Of a stretch of DNA of 64,000 nt, positions 52,650-64,000 are shown one piece after another. The notes below the pieces were generated by a model. That model did not search any database. It was not told the origin of the DNA and saw only the letters and a list, made by a program, of their open reading frames with translations. Position 1 is the first letter of the stretch, and every line of letters begins with the position of its first letter. This stretch comes from Serinicoccus marinus DSM 15273 (GTDB lineage: Bacteria; Actinomycetota; Actinomycetes; Actinomycetales; Dermatophilaceae), in NCBI RefSeq assembly GCF_008386315.1, contig NZ_CP043808.1, forward strand, positions 620,001 to 684,000. The letters are read 5' to 3'. The translations under genes and the position numbers were made by a program.

Positions 52650-55600
52650 TCAGTCGTTGCCGGTGTCTGCTCCTGGTGCAGGGGCGCCGTCCTCCCGACG
52701 TCGCACGCCGAAGCGTGAGAAGTCCGTCCGGTCCGCCCCCGTGTCGCCCTCGCCGTCGTCCAGGGTCGCGACCGTGGTGCGCTCCTCGTGGTCGATCGGC
52801 TGGCCGCCCTCGGTGACGAAGGGGTGGTCGGCGGGCAGCTCGTCGTGCGCCAGCTCCTCGGTCGAGCCGTCACCCAGCTCGCCGGTGCCGGCGTCGTCAT
52901 CGGTGCGGCTCGCGCCGTCCGCGTGGGACGAGCCGTCGTCGGGCCCGTCCTCGTCGACACCGTCTTCGTCGACCCGGTCCTCGTCGACCGGGTCCGCGGC
53001 GTCGGTCGCCGAGGCCGGTCGCCCGTCGCTCCCGGTCGCCTCGGCCTCGTCCGAGACGACCGCCTCGTCACCCGCAGCTGCTGCCACGCGCTGCTGCTCG
53101 TCCCGCTCCGCCTGCTCCTCCTCGGTCAACGGGTCGGGCACCAGCCAGACGGCGCCCAGGGGCGGCACGGTGACCAGCGCGGAGAAGGGCTGGCCCTGGT
53201 GCGGCTCGTCGACCGCCTCGACCGCGCCGAGGTTGCCCTCTCCCGACCCGCCGTAGGTCTGCGCGTCGGTGTTGAGCACCTCGCGCCACCGGCCGGAGTA
53301 GGGCAGGCCGATGTGCACCTGGTGGTGCGGGACCCCGCTGAAGTTGACCACGCAGGCGACGACCGGCCGCAGCCCGTCCGGCCCCTCGTTGCCCCAGCGC
53401 AGGTAGGAGTACTGGTTGCGGCCGGCGTCGTTGGCGTCCAGCCAGCTGAAGCCGTGCTCGTGGTGGTCGATCTCCCACAGGGCCGGCAGCTCGGCGTAGA
53501 GCCGGTTGAGGTCGGCGACCAGCGACTGCACGCCGGCGTGCTCCGGGCGCTCGACCAGCTCCCAGTCCAGGCTCCCGTCGTCGGCCCACTCCCGGGCCTG
53601 GGCGAACTCGCTGCCCATGAAGAGCAGCTGCTTGCCGGGGTGGCTCCACTGATAGGCCAGGAAGGCCCGCGTGGTCGCGAACTTCTGCCACGCGTCGCCG
53701 GACATCTTGCGCACCAGCGACCCCTTGCCGTGCACGACCTCGTCGTGGCTGATCGGCAGGATGTACTTCTCGCTGAAGGCGTACACCAGCGAGAAGGTCA
53801 GCGTGTGGTGGCTGTGCGCCCGGCTGAACGGCGAGGCGCCGACGTAGCCGAGCGTGTCGTGCATCCAGCCCATGTTCCACTTGAAGCCGAAGCCGAGCCC
53901 ACCCTCGTCGGTGGCGCGGTGACGCCGGGCCAGGAGGTGCTCTCCTCGGCGATCATCACGACGCCGGGGGAGCGGCGGTATGCCGTGGCGTTGGCCTCCT
54001 GCAGCAGCGCGACGGCCTCGAGGTTCTCCCGGCCGCCGTGCCGGTTCGGGATCCACTGGCCGTCGTCGCGCGAGTAGTCGAGATAGAGCATCGAGGCGAC
54101 GCCGTCGACGCGCAGCCCGTCGGCGTGGAACTCCTCCAGCCAGTAGGTCGCGTTGGCGACCAGGAAGTTGCGGACCTCCGGGCGGCCGAAGTCGAAGATG
54201 TAGGACCCCCACTCCGGGTGCCAGCCCTTGCGCGGGTCCGGGTGCTCGTAGATCGGGGTGCCGTCGAAGCGGGCGAGGGCCCACGGGTCGGTGGCGAAGT
54301 GCCCGGGCACCCAGTCGAGGATGACCCCGACCCCGGCCTGGTGCAGGCGGTCGATGAGGTAGCGCAGGCCGTCCTCGTGGCCGAACCGGCTGTCCGCGGC
54401 GTAGTACCCGGTCACGTGGTAGCCCCACGACCCGCCGTAGGGGTGGTGCATGACCGGCATGAGCTCGACGTGGGTGAAGCCCATCCGCGCGACGTAGGGG
54501 ACGAGCTGGTCGGCGATCTCGGTGTAGCCCAGCCCCTTGCGCCAGCTGCCGAGGTGCACCTCGTAGACGCTCATCGGGCCGTGGTGGATGTCGCCGGCCG
54601 CGCGGGCCGCCATCCACTCCGCGTCCCCCCAGCGGTGCGTGCTGACGGTGACCACCGAGTTGGTGAACGGGGGGACCTCGCTGGCGCGCGCCATGGGGTC
54701 GGCCTTGGCGCGCCGGACGCCGTCCGGGCCGGTGATGTCGTACTTGTAGTGGGCGCCCTCGCGGACGCCGGGGACGAACAGCTCCCAGACGCCGACCTCG
54801 TCGTGGGCGCGCAGCGCGTGCGTCGCGCCGTTCCAGCCGTTGAAGTCGCCGACGACGTGGACGGCCGAGGCGTGCGGGGCCCAGACGGCGAACCGGGTGC
54901 CGGTGACCTCGCCGAGCTCGTCGCGCACCGTCATGACCCGGGACCCCAGGGCCCGCCACAGCTCCTCGTGACGGCCCTCGCCGATGAGGTGCAGGTCGGT
55001 CTGACCCAGGCTGGGTCCGTGCCGGTAGGCCTCGTCGACGAGGTGCGCGCCGCGCCCGGTGTCGACCTTGAGCCGGTATGCCGGGACGGTCGCGGTCGGC
55101 AGCACCGCCACCCAGATGCCGCCGGTCTCGTGCGTCATCGGCACCCTGACCCCGTCCGCCAGCACGATCTCGACGAGCTGCGCCTCGGGCTGGAGGGTGC
55201 GGACGGTGACGTGGTCGTCGAAGACGTGCGCGCCGAGGAGGGCGTGCGGGTTGCGGTGCAGCCCCTCGACGACGTCGGTCGCCTCGTCCAGGTCCAGCGG
55301 GAGGGTATGCGGTCCGGCCGGCTCCGCCGGCTCGCTCAGGGAGCGCCGCGGCCCCGTCGGGCGGGCCGTGACGACGCCCTCGCTGGCGTCCTCCCACGCG
55401 GTGGCGCGCAGCACCTCTGGGTCGCCCTGCGGCTGCCCGGACCACCCGCTGGCGGCGGCCGGGGGGCGGGGGGCGAGCTCGACGTCCTCACCGGTCCGCC
55501 GGCCGGGGGGCACCGTCTCGATGACCATGTCCTCGGGCGGGGGGATGGGGGCGTGCGGGTAGCCGCCGCTCGCGCCCCGGCCCGAGGCCGACGCCGGGGC

Positions 55601-55825
55601 GGAGCCGCTGGCCGCGCGCCGGTCGCCGGTCGGCGGGTGGGAGAGCGGACCGTCGTGCCGCTCGACCTCGATGAGCGAGGCGCCGTAGTCGTCGCCGGTG
55701 CCGTCCTGCTCGGAGCGGACATCCTGTGCGTCCGACTCGGGCCGGGCAGAGGGGGTGTCCGGCCCGGACGTGGCCTCGTCGGTGACACCCGAGGTGGGGG
55801 CAGGGGGCGTGTCGTTCGTGCTCAC
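52650..55825 (-). CDS. glgB: 1,4-alpha-glucan branching enzyme with long N- and C-terminal extensions, one frameshift
   Basis: About 1058 residues after repair; ordinary GlgB is about 730. N-terminal ~175 residues are disordered, then the N-domain ([17 protein letters not shown]), CBM48, and a GH13 core with [17 protein letters not shown], nucleophile in [11 protein letters not shown], acid in [10 protein letters not shown] and [13 protein letters not shown]. The C-terminal ~155 residues are acidic with [14 protein letters not shown] repeats. A C is missing at 53913-53914, just after WPGVTAP, before [19 protein letters not shown] 55825 has AAGGAG upstream, but the frame stays open and Ala/Thr-rich above it, so the true start could be earlier. 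Confidence 0.92.
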
Positions 55826-57338
55826 GGGGGTCTCCTTCGTCGCACCGTCGGCGGGGACGGTGGCGGTGCCTGCTGCAGCTGCGCCGGCGGTCGCGTCGGT
55901 GGTGGGGGCTGCCGCGGCCGCCGCAGCCGCGCGGTGAGGCGGGCACGGTGGGGGCACCGCGGTGGCGCCCGTCCGCGGCCGGCTCACCGAGGAGCCGGCG
56001 CACCGCGGCGACCGGGATGGCGACCCAGTCGGGCCGGTTCTGCGCCTCGTAGCTGACCTCGTACAGCGCCTTGTCCAGCTCCAGCGCGGCCAGCAGCGCA
56101 GTGAGCTCCTCGCGGCGGTCCTCCCCGGAACCGGTGGCGTAGCCGTCGAGGAAGGACTCGCGGGCGGCGGTGGCCCACGCGCCGCGGTCCCCCGCCCCCG
56201 AGGCAGCGGCGGAGGCGGCGGCGTAGTCGAAGGAGCGCAGCATGCCCGCCACGTCGCGCAGCGCGAGGTCGGGCTCGGTGCGCTCGGCGAGCGGGCGCAG
56301 CGGCTCGCCCTCGAAGTCCAGCAGCACCCAGCCGCGGTCGGGGGCGTCGAGCACCTGACCGAGGTGGTAGTCGCCGTGGATCCGCTGCAGGTCGGGCAGG
56401 TCGGAGGACTCGAGCTCGGCATACACCCCGAGCACCGGCTCGCGGTAGGCCGAGAGCTCCGGCGCGTCCCGGAAGGCCTGCTCGGCGCGGGTCCGCATCT
56501 GCGCGACCAGGGTGGAGCGGCGGTCCGCGGCGGGCCGGGTGCCGAAGGCGTCCCGCAGCACCGCGTGCACGGCGGCCGTGGCGGCGCCCAGCGAGCGGGC
56601 ACTCTCGGTGAAGTCCCGGTCCGCCCCGGCGGCGACGAGCGCACGGCGCCAGGCGTCCTCGGTGCCGGGCAGGAACTCTTGGGCGAAGGCGAGGTGGCCG
56701 TGCGCCTCGCCACCGCCGGGAGCGACCCAGCGACCCTCGATCGAGCCGACCGGGTCGGGCACCTGTCGCGACCCGCCACGGCTCACCGCGGTCTGGACGG
56801 ACACGTCCGGGTTGTCCCCCTCGGCGAGCACCCGGAACAGCTTGATGATGACCGGCAGGTCCTCGCCGTGCATGTCGACGATGATCGAGGTGTTGGACTG
56901 CTCGCCGGTGAGCACCCGGGAGCTCGCCAGCGCCGGGACGGGACCCTCCGGCGCGAGGCGTCTCGCGCGCGCGGCGGGGACCTCGTGCTCGGCATACATC
57001 TCGCGCAGCAGCACGTCGGCGAAGACCGGGTCGTGGGTCGCGTCGTAGATGTAGCGCGTCCCGAGCTCGCTGTGCTCGGCCGTCGCGACGAGCGCGTGCT
57101 CGAGGAAGGGCACCGCCTCGGCGCGGTAGGTGAGGGGCACCTGGTAGACGACGGGCTCGGGACCGGACTCGTCGACGAGGAGGTGGTCGTCGATGCCCAC
57201 CTCGCCGAACGGGTCCTGCCAGCGGATGCTCGACACGCGCCGCAGCGCCGGCGCACCGGCGCGCTTGCCGCGGTACCACCGCTGCCGGGCCACCCAGGCG
57301 GGCAGGAAGTCCTCGAACGTCGGCGTCAGCGTGGCCAT
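55822..57338 (-). CDS. mak: Maltokinase (Mak/Pep2), 3' end uncertain
   Basis: Phosphorylates maltose to maltose 1-phosphate, the substrate of GlgE. Starts [20 protein letters not shown]; kinase-like core with GEQSNTSIIVD, IIKLFRVLAEGDNPDV, HGDYHLGQVL and LLDFEGEPLRPL. The recognisable protein ends near RPDWVAIPVAAVRRLLG (about 55980). In its own frame it would run to 55488, deep into glgB; with one missing base, for example in the G run at 55950-55954, it would stop at 55822 and overlap the glgB GTG by 4 nt. I give that end as most likely. ATG 57338 shares one base with the treS stop. Confidence 0.82.
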
Positions 57339-59109
57339 CAGGTCCCCTCCGGGGTAGACGTCTCGGGCGTGGCAGCAGCGGCTGCCGGTGCCGGGGGTGC
57401 CGGCGGGCGCAGCCCCAGCCAGAAGAAGCCGCGCGACCCCAGGGTGAGGGTGATCGTGCCGTCCGCGGCGACGTCGGGGAAGTTCAGCCCCCCGAAGAGG
57501 TCACGGACGTCGGAGCCCCGGAGCCGCTCGGGCAGCGTGATCGTCGTGGCCTGCGGCCGCGAGGAGAGGTTGTTGACGCAGAGCACCGCCGGGTGGCCCT
57601 CGCGCTCCTCGTCGTCGGCGTCCTCGCTCTCCGGCAGGGCCCGCGCGAAGGCGAGGACGGCGTCGTTGTCCGCCTCGCAGGGCAGGTAGTCGCCGGTGCC
57701 GAAGACCTCGTGCGCGGCGCGGACCTGGAGCATGCCCCGGGTCCAGTGCAGCAGCGAGGAGCCGCTGGCCATCTGGGCCTCGACGTTGACCCCGTTGTGG
57801 TGGTAGACGAGCGAGCTGATGACCGGGAGGTAGAGCTTGCCGGGGTCGGCGGTGGAGAAACCGGCGTTGCGGTCCGGGGTCCACTGCATCGGCGTGCGCA
57901 CCGCGTCACGGTCCTCGAGCCAGATGTTGTCCCCCATGCCGATCTCGTCGCCGTAGTAGAGGCAGGGCGACCCGGGCAGCGAGAGCAGGAGCGCGTTGAT
58001 GAGCTCGATCTCCTCGCGGGAGTTGTCGAGCAGCGGCGCCAGCCGACGCCGGATGCCGACGTTGGCTCGCATCCGCGGGTCGGGGGCGTACCAACCGTAC
58101 ATCGCCGAGCGCTCCTCTCCGGAGACCATCTCCAGGGTCAGCTCGTCGTGGTTGCGCAGGAAGGTGCCCCACTGGGTGCCGGCGGGGATCGCGGGGGTCT
58201 CCTCCATCACCCGGATGACGGGCTCGGCCTTCTCCTCGCGCAGCGAGTAGTAGAGCCGCGGCATCACCGGGAAGTGGAAGCACATGTGGCACTCCGGCGC
58301 CTCGGGCGTGCCGTAGTAGTCCACGACCTCGGCCGGCATCTGGTTGGCCTCCGCGAGCAGCACCCGGCCGGGGTACTCCTCGTCCACCATGGCCCGCAGC
58401 GCGGCGAGGAACTCGTGGGTGCGGGGGAGGTTTCGCAGTTGGTGCCCTCCTCCTCGAAGAGGTAGGGCACGGCGTCGAGCCGGAAGCCGTCGATCCCCAG
58501 GTCCATCCAGAAGCGCACGACGTCGAACATCGCCTCCTGCACGGCCTCGTTCTCGAAGTTGAGGTCGGGCTGGTGGGAGAAGAAGCGGTGCCAGAAGAAC
58601 TGGCGCCGCACCGGGTCGAAGGTCCAGTTGGAGGTCTCGGTGTCGACGAAGATGATCCGGGCGTCGGCATACGCCTCGTCGGTGTCGGACCAGACGTAGA
58701 AGTCGCCGTAGGGTCCCTCGGGGTCGGACCGGCTGGCCTGGAACCAGGGGTGCTGGTCAGAGGTGTGGTTCATCACCAGGTCGGTGATGATCCGGATGCC
58801 GCGGGCGTGCGCCTGGCTGATGAGCTCGCGGAAGTCGGGCAGGGTGCCGAACTCGGGCAGGACCGCGGTGTAGTCCGCCACGTCGTAGCCGCCGTCCCGC
58901 AGCGGCGAGGCGTAGAACGGCGGGATCCACAGGCAGTCGACCCCCAGCCACTGCAGGTAGTCCAGCCGGTTCATCAGCCCGCTGAAGTCGCCGGAGCCGG
59001 AGCCGGTCGAGTCGTCGAAGGCCCGCACGAGGACCTCGTAGAAGACCGACTTGCGGAACCAGTCCGGGTCGTTCCGCAGCCCCGGCTGGTGCAGGTTCAG
59101 CCCGCGCAT
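57338..59109 (-). CDS. treS: Trehalose synthase (maltose alpha-D-glucosyltransferase), one frameshift
   Basis: About 590 residues. Interconverts trehalose and maltose, feeding Mak. GH13 with [61 protein letters not shown] and [12 protein letters not shown]. One A is missing (TTT at 58431-58433 on the plus strand should be TTTT): EGTNCE joins [22 protein letters not shown]. The kinase domain fused in some TreS is absent, and Mak follows as a separate gene. ATG 59109. Confidence 0.94.
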
Positions 59110-59119
59110 CGTGCTCCTC

Positions 59120-61210
59120 TCAGACCGTCGTCACGTGGATGATGTGCACCGGCTCGTGCCCGTAGCCCGGGCCGAGCTCGACGTAGGGCGCGTCGTCCCA
59201 CTCCCACGTCGCGCCGGTGACCAGGTCGTGGGCGCGGAAGTGGTCGCCCCAGCTCAGCCCGAGCGCGGGCAGGTCGAGGTGCAGCCGGGAGCCGCGGACG
59301 GTGTAGGGGTCGAGGTTGGCGACGACGAGGACCGTGTCGTGTGCCGAGCCGTCCGCGGCACCACCGCCGTGCTTGGAGAAGACCAGCAGGTTCTCGTCCT
59401 CGGCCTGGTGGAAGGTGACGTTGCGCAGCCAGTGCAGGCTCGGGTGCTCGCGCCGGATCCGGTTGAGCATCGTCAGCCAGCCGGACAGGTCCGGGCGGCC
59501 GTCGGCGGGCTCGTCCCAGCGACGGTTCTTGTACTCGTACTTCTCGTTGTCGACGTGCTCCTCGGCACCGGGGCGCGGGACGTCCTCGACGTGCTCGAAG
59601 CCGGCGTAGATGCCGTAGGTCGGCACCAGCGTGGCGGCCAGCGCGGAGCGGACGAGGTGGGCGGTCACCCCGCCGTTGCTCATGTAGGGCGTGAGGATGT
59701 CGTGCGTCGTCGGCCAGAACGAGGGGCGCATGTAGGGCGCGGTCTCGGTCGCCAGCTCGGTCACGTAGTCACGCAGCTCGGCGGCGGTGCTGCGCCAGGC
59801 GTAGTAGGTGTAGGACTGCTGGAAGCCCACCTTGGCCAGGGTGCGCATCATCATCGGCTTGGTGAAGGCCTCGGCCAACCAGATGACCTCCGGGTGGTCC
59901 TGGGCGACATCGGCGATGAGCCACTGCCAGAAGTTGACCGGCTTGGTATGCGGGTTGTCGACCCGGAAGATCCGCACGCCGTGGTCGATCCACACCTGCA
60001 CGACGCGCCGGATCTCGGCATACACCTCGTCCGGGGTGTTGTCGAAGAAGACGGGGTAGATGTCCTGGTACTTCTTGGGCGGGTTCTCCGCGTAGGCGAT
60101 CGAGCCGTCCGCTCGGATCTGGAAGAACTCCGGGTGGCTGGTGGCCCACGGGTGGTCGGGGGAGGCCTGCAGCGCGATGTCCATCGCGACCTCGAGCCCG
60201 AGCTCCTCGGCACGGGCGACGAAGGCGTCGAAGTCGTCGAAGTCGCCCAGGTCGGGGTGCAGCGCGTCGTGGCCCCCCTCGGCGGCGCCGATGGCGTAGG
60301 GCGAGCCGGGGTCGTGCTCGTCGGCGTCGAGGGTGTTGTTCTTGCCCTTCTTGTTCGTCGAGCCGATCGGGTGCACCGGCGTGAGGTAGACGACGTCGAA
60401 GCCCATGTCGGCGATCGCCGGCAGCCGCTCCTGGGCGGTCCCGAAGGTGCCGCTGGTCCACAGCCCGGTGTCCGGGTCCTGGGTGGCGCCCTCGGAGCGG
60501 GGGAAGATCTCGTACCACGCGCCGGTCAGGGCGAGCGGACGCTCCACGAGGAGGGTGTAGGACGGGGAGGGACTGACCAGCTCGCGCAGCGGCGTGCGGG
60601 CGAGCACGGCCTCGACCTCGGGGGAGGTGCCGGCGTGCAGCCGCTCTGCCACGGGTAACGCGCCGCGGCGCAGGGTGTCGGCCGCGTGCTCGAGCACCTC
60701 GCGGTCCCCCTCGGTGTGCTCGTCGGCGTCCAGCGAGCGCTCCAGGACCCGCGCCCCCTCCTCGAGCATGAGCTCGACGTCCACGCCCGCCTCGACCTTG
60801 ATCGTGCCGTCGTGCTCCCAGGTGGCGTAGGGGTCGGACCAGCCCTCGACCCGGAACTGCCACACGCCCTCGCGGTCGGCATACACCTGCGCCTGCCAGT
60901 GCGAGAGCCCCGGGTTGGCGCAGGTCATCGGCACGTGGTGCTCGCCGCCGTCGGGGTCGACGAGGACCACGGTGGCGTTGACGGCGTCGTGCCCCTCGCG
61001 GAAGACGGTCGCGGTGACGGTGAAGACCTCACCGGTGACGGCCTTGGTCGGACGCCGCCCGCCATCCACGACCGGCTCGACGTCGAGGACCGGGATGCGG
61101 CCGAGCGGCTCCTGGCCGCACGTGGCCAGGGCGGAGCGGTCGATGCCGGGGGAGGCGGACGCCTGGGCGTCGGGACGGGACTGGGCGGTCGTGGTCGAGT
61201 GCTCGGTCAC
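59120..61210 (-). CDS. glgE: Alpha-1,4-glucan:maltose-1-phosphate maltosyltransferase
   Basis: 696 residues, no frame errors. Extends alpha-glucan with maltose 1-phosphate. N-terminal domain ([18 protein letters not shown]), helical insert, then GH13 with [20 protein letters not shown], nucleophile in [11 protein letters not shown], acid in [10 protein letters not shown], and [10 protein letters not shown]; ends [15 protein letters not shown] 61210 has TAGGTT 7 nt before it. Ten nt separate it from treS. Confidence 0.96.
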   Translation of the reverse strand: MTEHSTTTAQSRPDAQASASPGIDRSALATCGQEPLGRIPVLDVEPVVDGGRRPTKAVTGEVFTVTATVFREGHDAVNATVVLVDPDGGEHHVPMTCANPGLSHWQAQVYADREGVWQFRVEGWSDPYATWEHDGTIKVEAGVDVELMLEEGARVLERSLDADEHTEGDREVLEHAADTLRRGALPVAERLHAGTSPEVEAVLARTPLRELVSPSPSYTLLVERPLALTGAWYEIFPRSEGATQDPDTGLWTSGTFGTAQERLPAIADMGFDVVYLTPVHPIGSTNKKGKNNTLDADEHDPGSPYAIGAAEGGHDALHPDLGDFDDFDAFVARAEELGLEVAMDIALQASPDHPWATSHPEFFQIRADGSIAYAENPPKKYQDIYPVFFDNTPDEVYAEIRRVVQVWIDHGVRIFRVDNPHTKPVNFWQWLIADVAQDHPEVIWLAEAFTKPMMMRTLAKVGFQQSYTYYAWRSTAAELRDYVTELATETAPYMRPSFWPTTHDILTPYMSNGGVTAHLVRSALAATLVPTYGIYAGFEHVEDVPRPGAEEHVDNEKYEYKNRRWDEPADGRPDLSGWLTMLNRIRREHPSLHWLRNVTFHQAEDENLLVFSKHGGGAADGSAHDTVLVVANLDPYTVRGSRLHLDLPALGLSWGDHFRAHDLVTGATWEWDDAPYVELGPGYGHEPVHIIHVTTV

Positions 61211-61217
61211 CTGGCCA

Positions 61218-61223
61218 AACCTA
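61218..61223 (-). promoter_or_regulatory. -10 box for leaderless glgE
   Basis: TAGGTT on the minus strand, 7 nt, GTG 61210, in the 43-nt gap after glgX. glgE-treS-mak-glgB-pgm may therefore be a unit separate from glgX. Confidence 0.45.
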
Positions 61224-61253
61224 CCCGGCTTCCGTCCGGGAAACCACGCGCGG

Positions 61254-63406
<2,153 letters not shown>

Positions 63407-63591
63407 GCTCAGATCTCCGCCTCTCGCACCACGTCGTCCTCACCTCCGGCAGGGCGCCCACCGCCGGGCACCGGGCGCAGACTACCGAGCCGGCTCGCGC
63501 CTAAGTGATCCGGCCCGGCCGTGCTACAACTCACGTGCCGCAGGAGGGCTGCGGACCGGTCGCAGGGGCCGCAGCGGGAGATGGGCGTCGG
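63407..63591. other. Divergent intergenic region glgX / glycosyltransferase
   Basis: 185 nt with no reading frame of note. CTACAACT at about 63524-63531 could serve as a -10 box for the plus-strand gene, and GGGAG lies 12 nt before its GTG. No clear hairpin. Confidence 0.3.
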
Positions 63592-64000
63592 GTGAGCGTC
63601 AGCAGGTCGACCACGGGTCCGGACCCGGGCGACGACGCGGGTGTGGCGGTGTCCGTCGTCGTCCCCGTCCACGACGCCATGCCGTATCTCGTGGGGCTGC
63701 TGCGCTCGCTGGCCGAGCAGGACCTCGACGCCGACGCCTACGAGGTGATCCTCGTGGACGACGGCTCCACCGACGAGGGGCCGCGCGTCCTCGACGCCTG
63801 GGCCGCGGACCGACCTCAGGCACGCGTGGTGCACCAGGAGAACAGCGGGTGGCCCGGTGCCCCGCGCAACCGCGGCCTGGAGCTCGCGCGCGGCCGCTAC
63901 GTCTTCTTCGCCGACGCCGACGACGAGCTCGGTCCGGAGGCGCTGCGCCGCATGGTGGAGTTCGCCGACGAGCAAGGCAGCGACGTCCTCGTCCCGCGCT
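63592..64000 (+). CDS. GT2 family glycosyltransferase, partial (5' end)
   Basis: 136 residues visible before the right edge. VSVVVPVHDAMPYLVGLLRS, VILVDDGSTDEGP, NSGWPGAPRNRGLELARG and the metal motif FFADADDELGPEAL define a GT-A, GT2 enzyme of the kind used for teichoic-acid or other wall polysaccharide chains. GTG 63592; an ATG at 63581 is out of frame and soon stops. Confidence 0.85.
   Translation, partial: MSVSRSTTGPDPGDDAGVAVSVVVPVHDAMPYLVGLLRSLAEQDLDADAYEVILVDDGSTDEGPRVLDAWAADRPQARVVHQENSGWPGAPRNRGLELARGRYVFFADADDELGPEALRRMVEFADEQGSDVLVPR

Noticed and set aside
55488..55821. Extension of maltokinase to 616 residues
   Set aside because: The tail overlaps glgB by more than 330 nt and is Arg/His/Pro-rich nonsense. 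The family ends near 450-460 residues.

Overview
The window is about 72% G+C with strongly G/C-biased third codon positions, many GTG starts and 4-nt GTGA/ATGA gene overlaps. Together with Kgd-type 2-oxoglutarate dehydrogenase, NucS, the GlgE pathway, a DUF2550 gene after atpC and the argS-hom-rho-rpmE-prfA-prmC order, this points to a Gram-positive actinobacterium, most likely order Micrococcales (Intrasporangiaceae/Ornithinimicrobiaceae-like; the family level is an inference). Nothing looks like a phage, plasmid or CRISPR; this is core chromosome with a few unusual insertions.

Layout. 1-6.0 kb (minus): start of kgd, a two-gene ABC exporter, an aldehyde dehydrogenase. 6.0-12.7 kb (minus): a compact selenocysteine locus read as tRNA-Sec - methyltransferase - FAD oxidase - selA - selB - selD; the two middle enzymes are not known Sec factors yet are tightly coupled to selA. 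A tRNA-Arg(CCG) follows. 12.9-24.0 kb (plus): argS, hom (lacking its regulatory domain), rho, rpmE, prfA, prmC, sua5, glyA, wecA, with one antisense 24-residue membrane peptide gene. 24.1-33.7 kb (plus): the complete F1Fo ATP synthase operon, but with a nucleobase permease lodged between atpD and atpC, then a DUF2550 gene. 33.7-39.7 kb: cobalamin adenosyltransferase, gamma-glutamyltransferase, a polytopic membrane protein, GtrA, a GT2 glycosyltransferase and nucS. 39.7-51 kb: two-domain hydroxyacyl-CoA dehydrogenase, AI-2E-family permease, amidohydrolase, thiolase, acetyltransferase, a tandem repeat, proline iminopeptidase, a DUF1353-like membrane protein, a lipoprotein and a thioredoxin-like TPR protein. 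51-63.4 kb (minus): an alpha-glucan/trehalose island, glgX-glgE-treS-mak-glgB-pgm. The window ends in a GT2 glycosyltransferase.

A technical point affects reading: about 18 one-base indels, nearly all a base missing from a short G/C run, break kgd, the aldehyde dehydrogenase, selD, hom, rho, glyA, wecA, gtrA, the amidohydrolase, glgB, treS, glgX and probably mak. Several of these genes are expected to be essential and the protein resumes perfectly after each break, so I treat them as intact genes with sequencing errors, not pseudogenes. Positions are given in each entry.

The observations most worth following are the two uncharacterised enzymes inside the Sec locus, the strong over-representation of the octamer GGTATGCC/GGCATACC at about one per kb, the permease inserted in the atp operon, and the recurrent leaderless promoter pattern (TANNNT, 6-7 nt, start codon).
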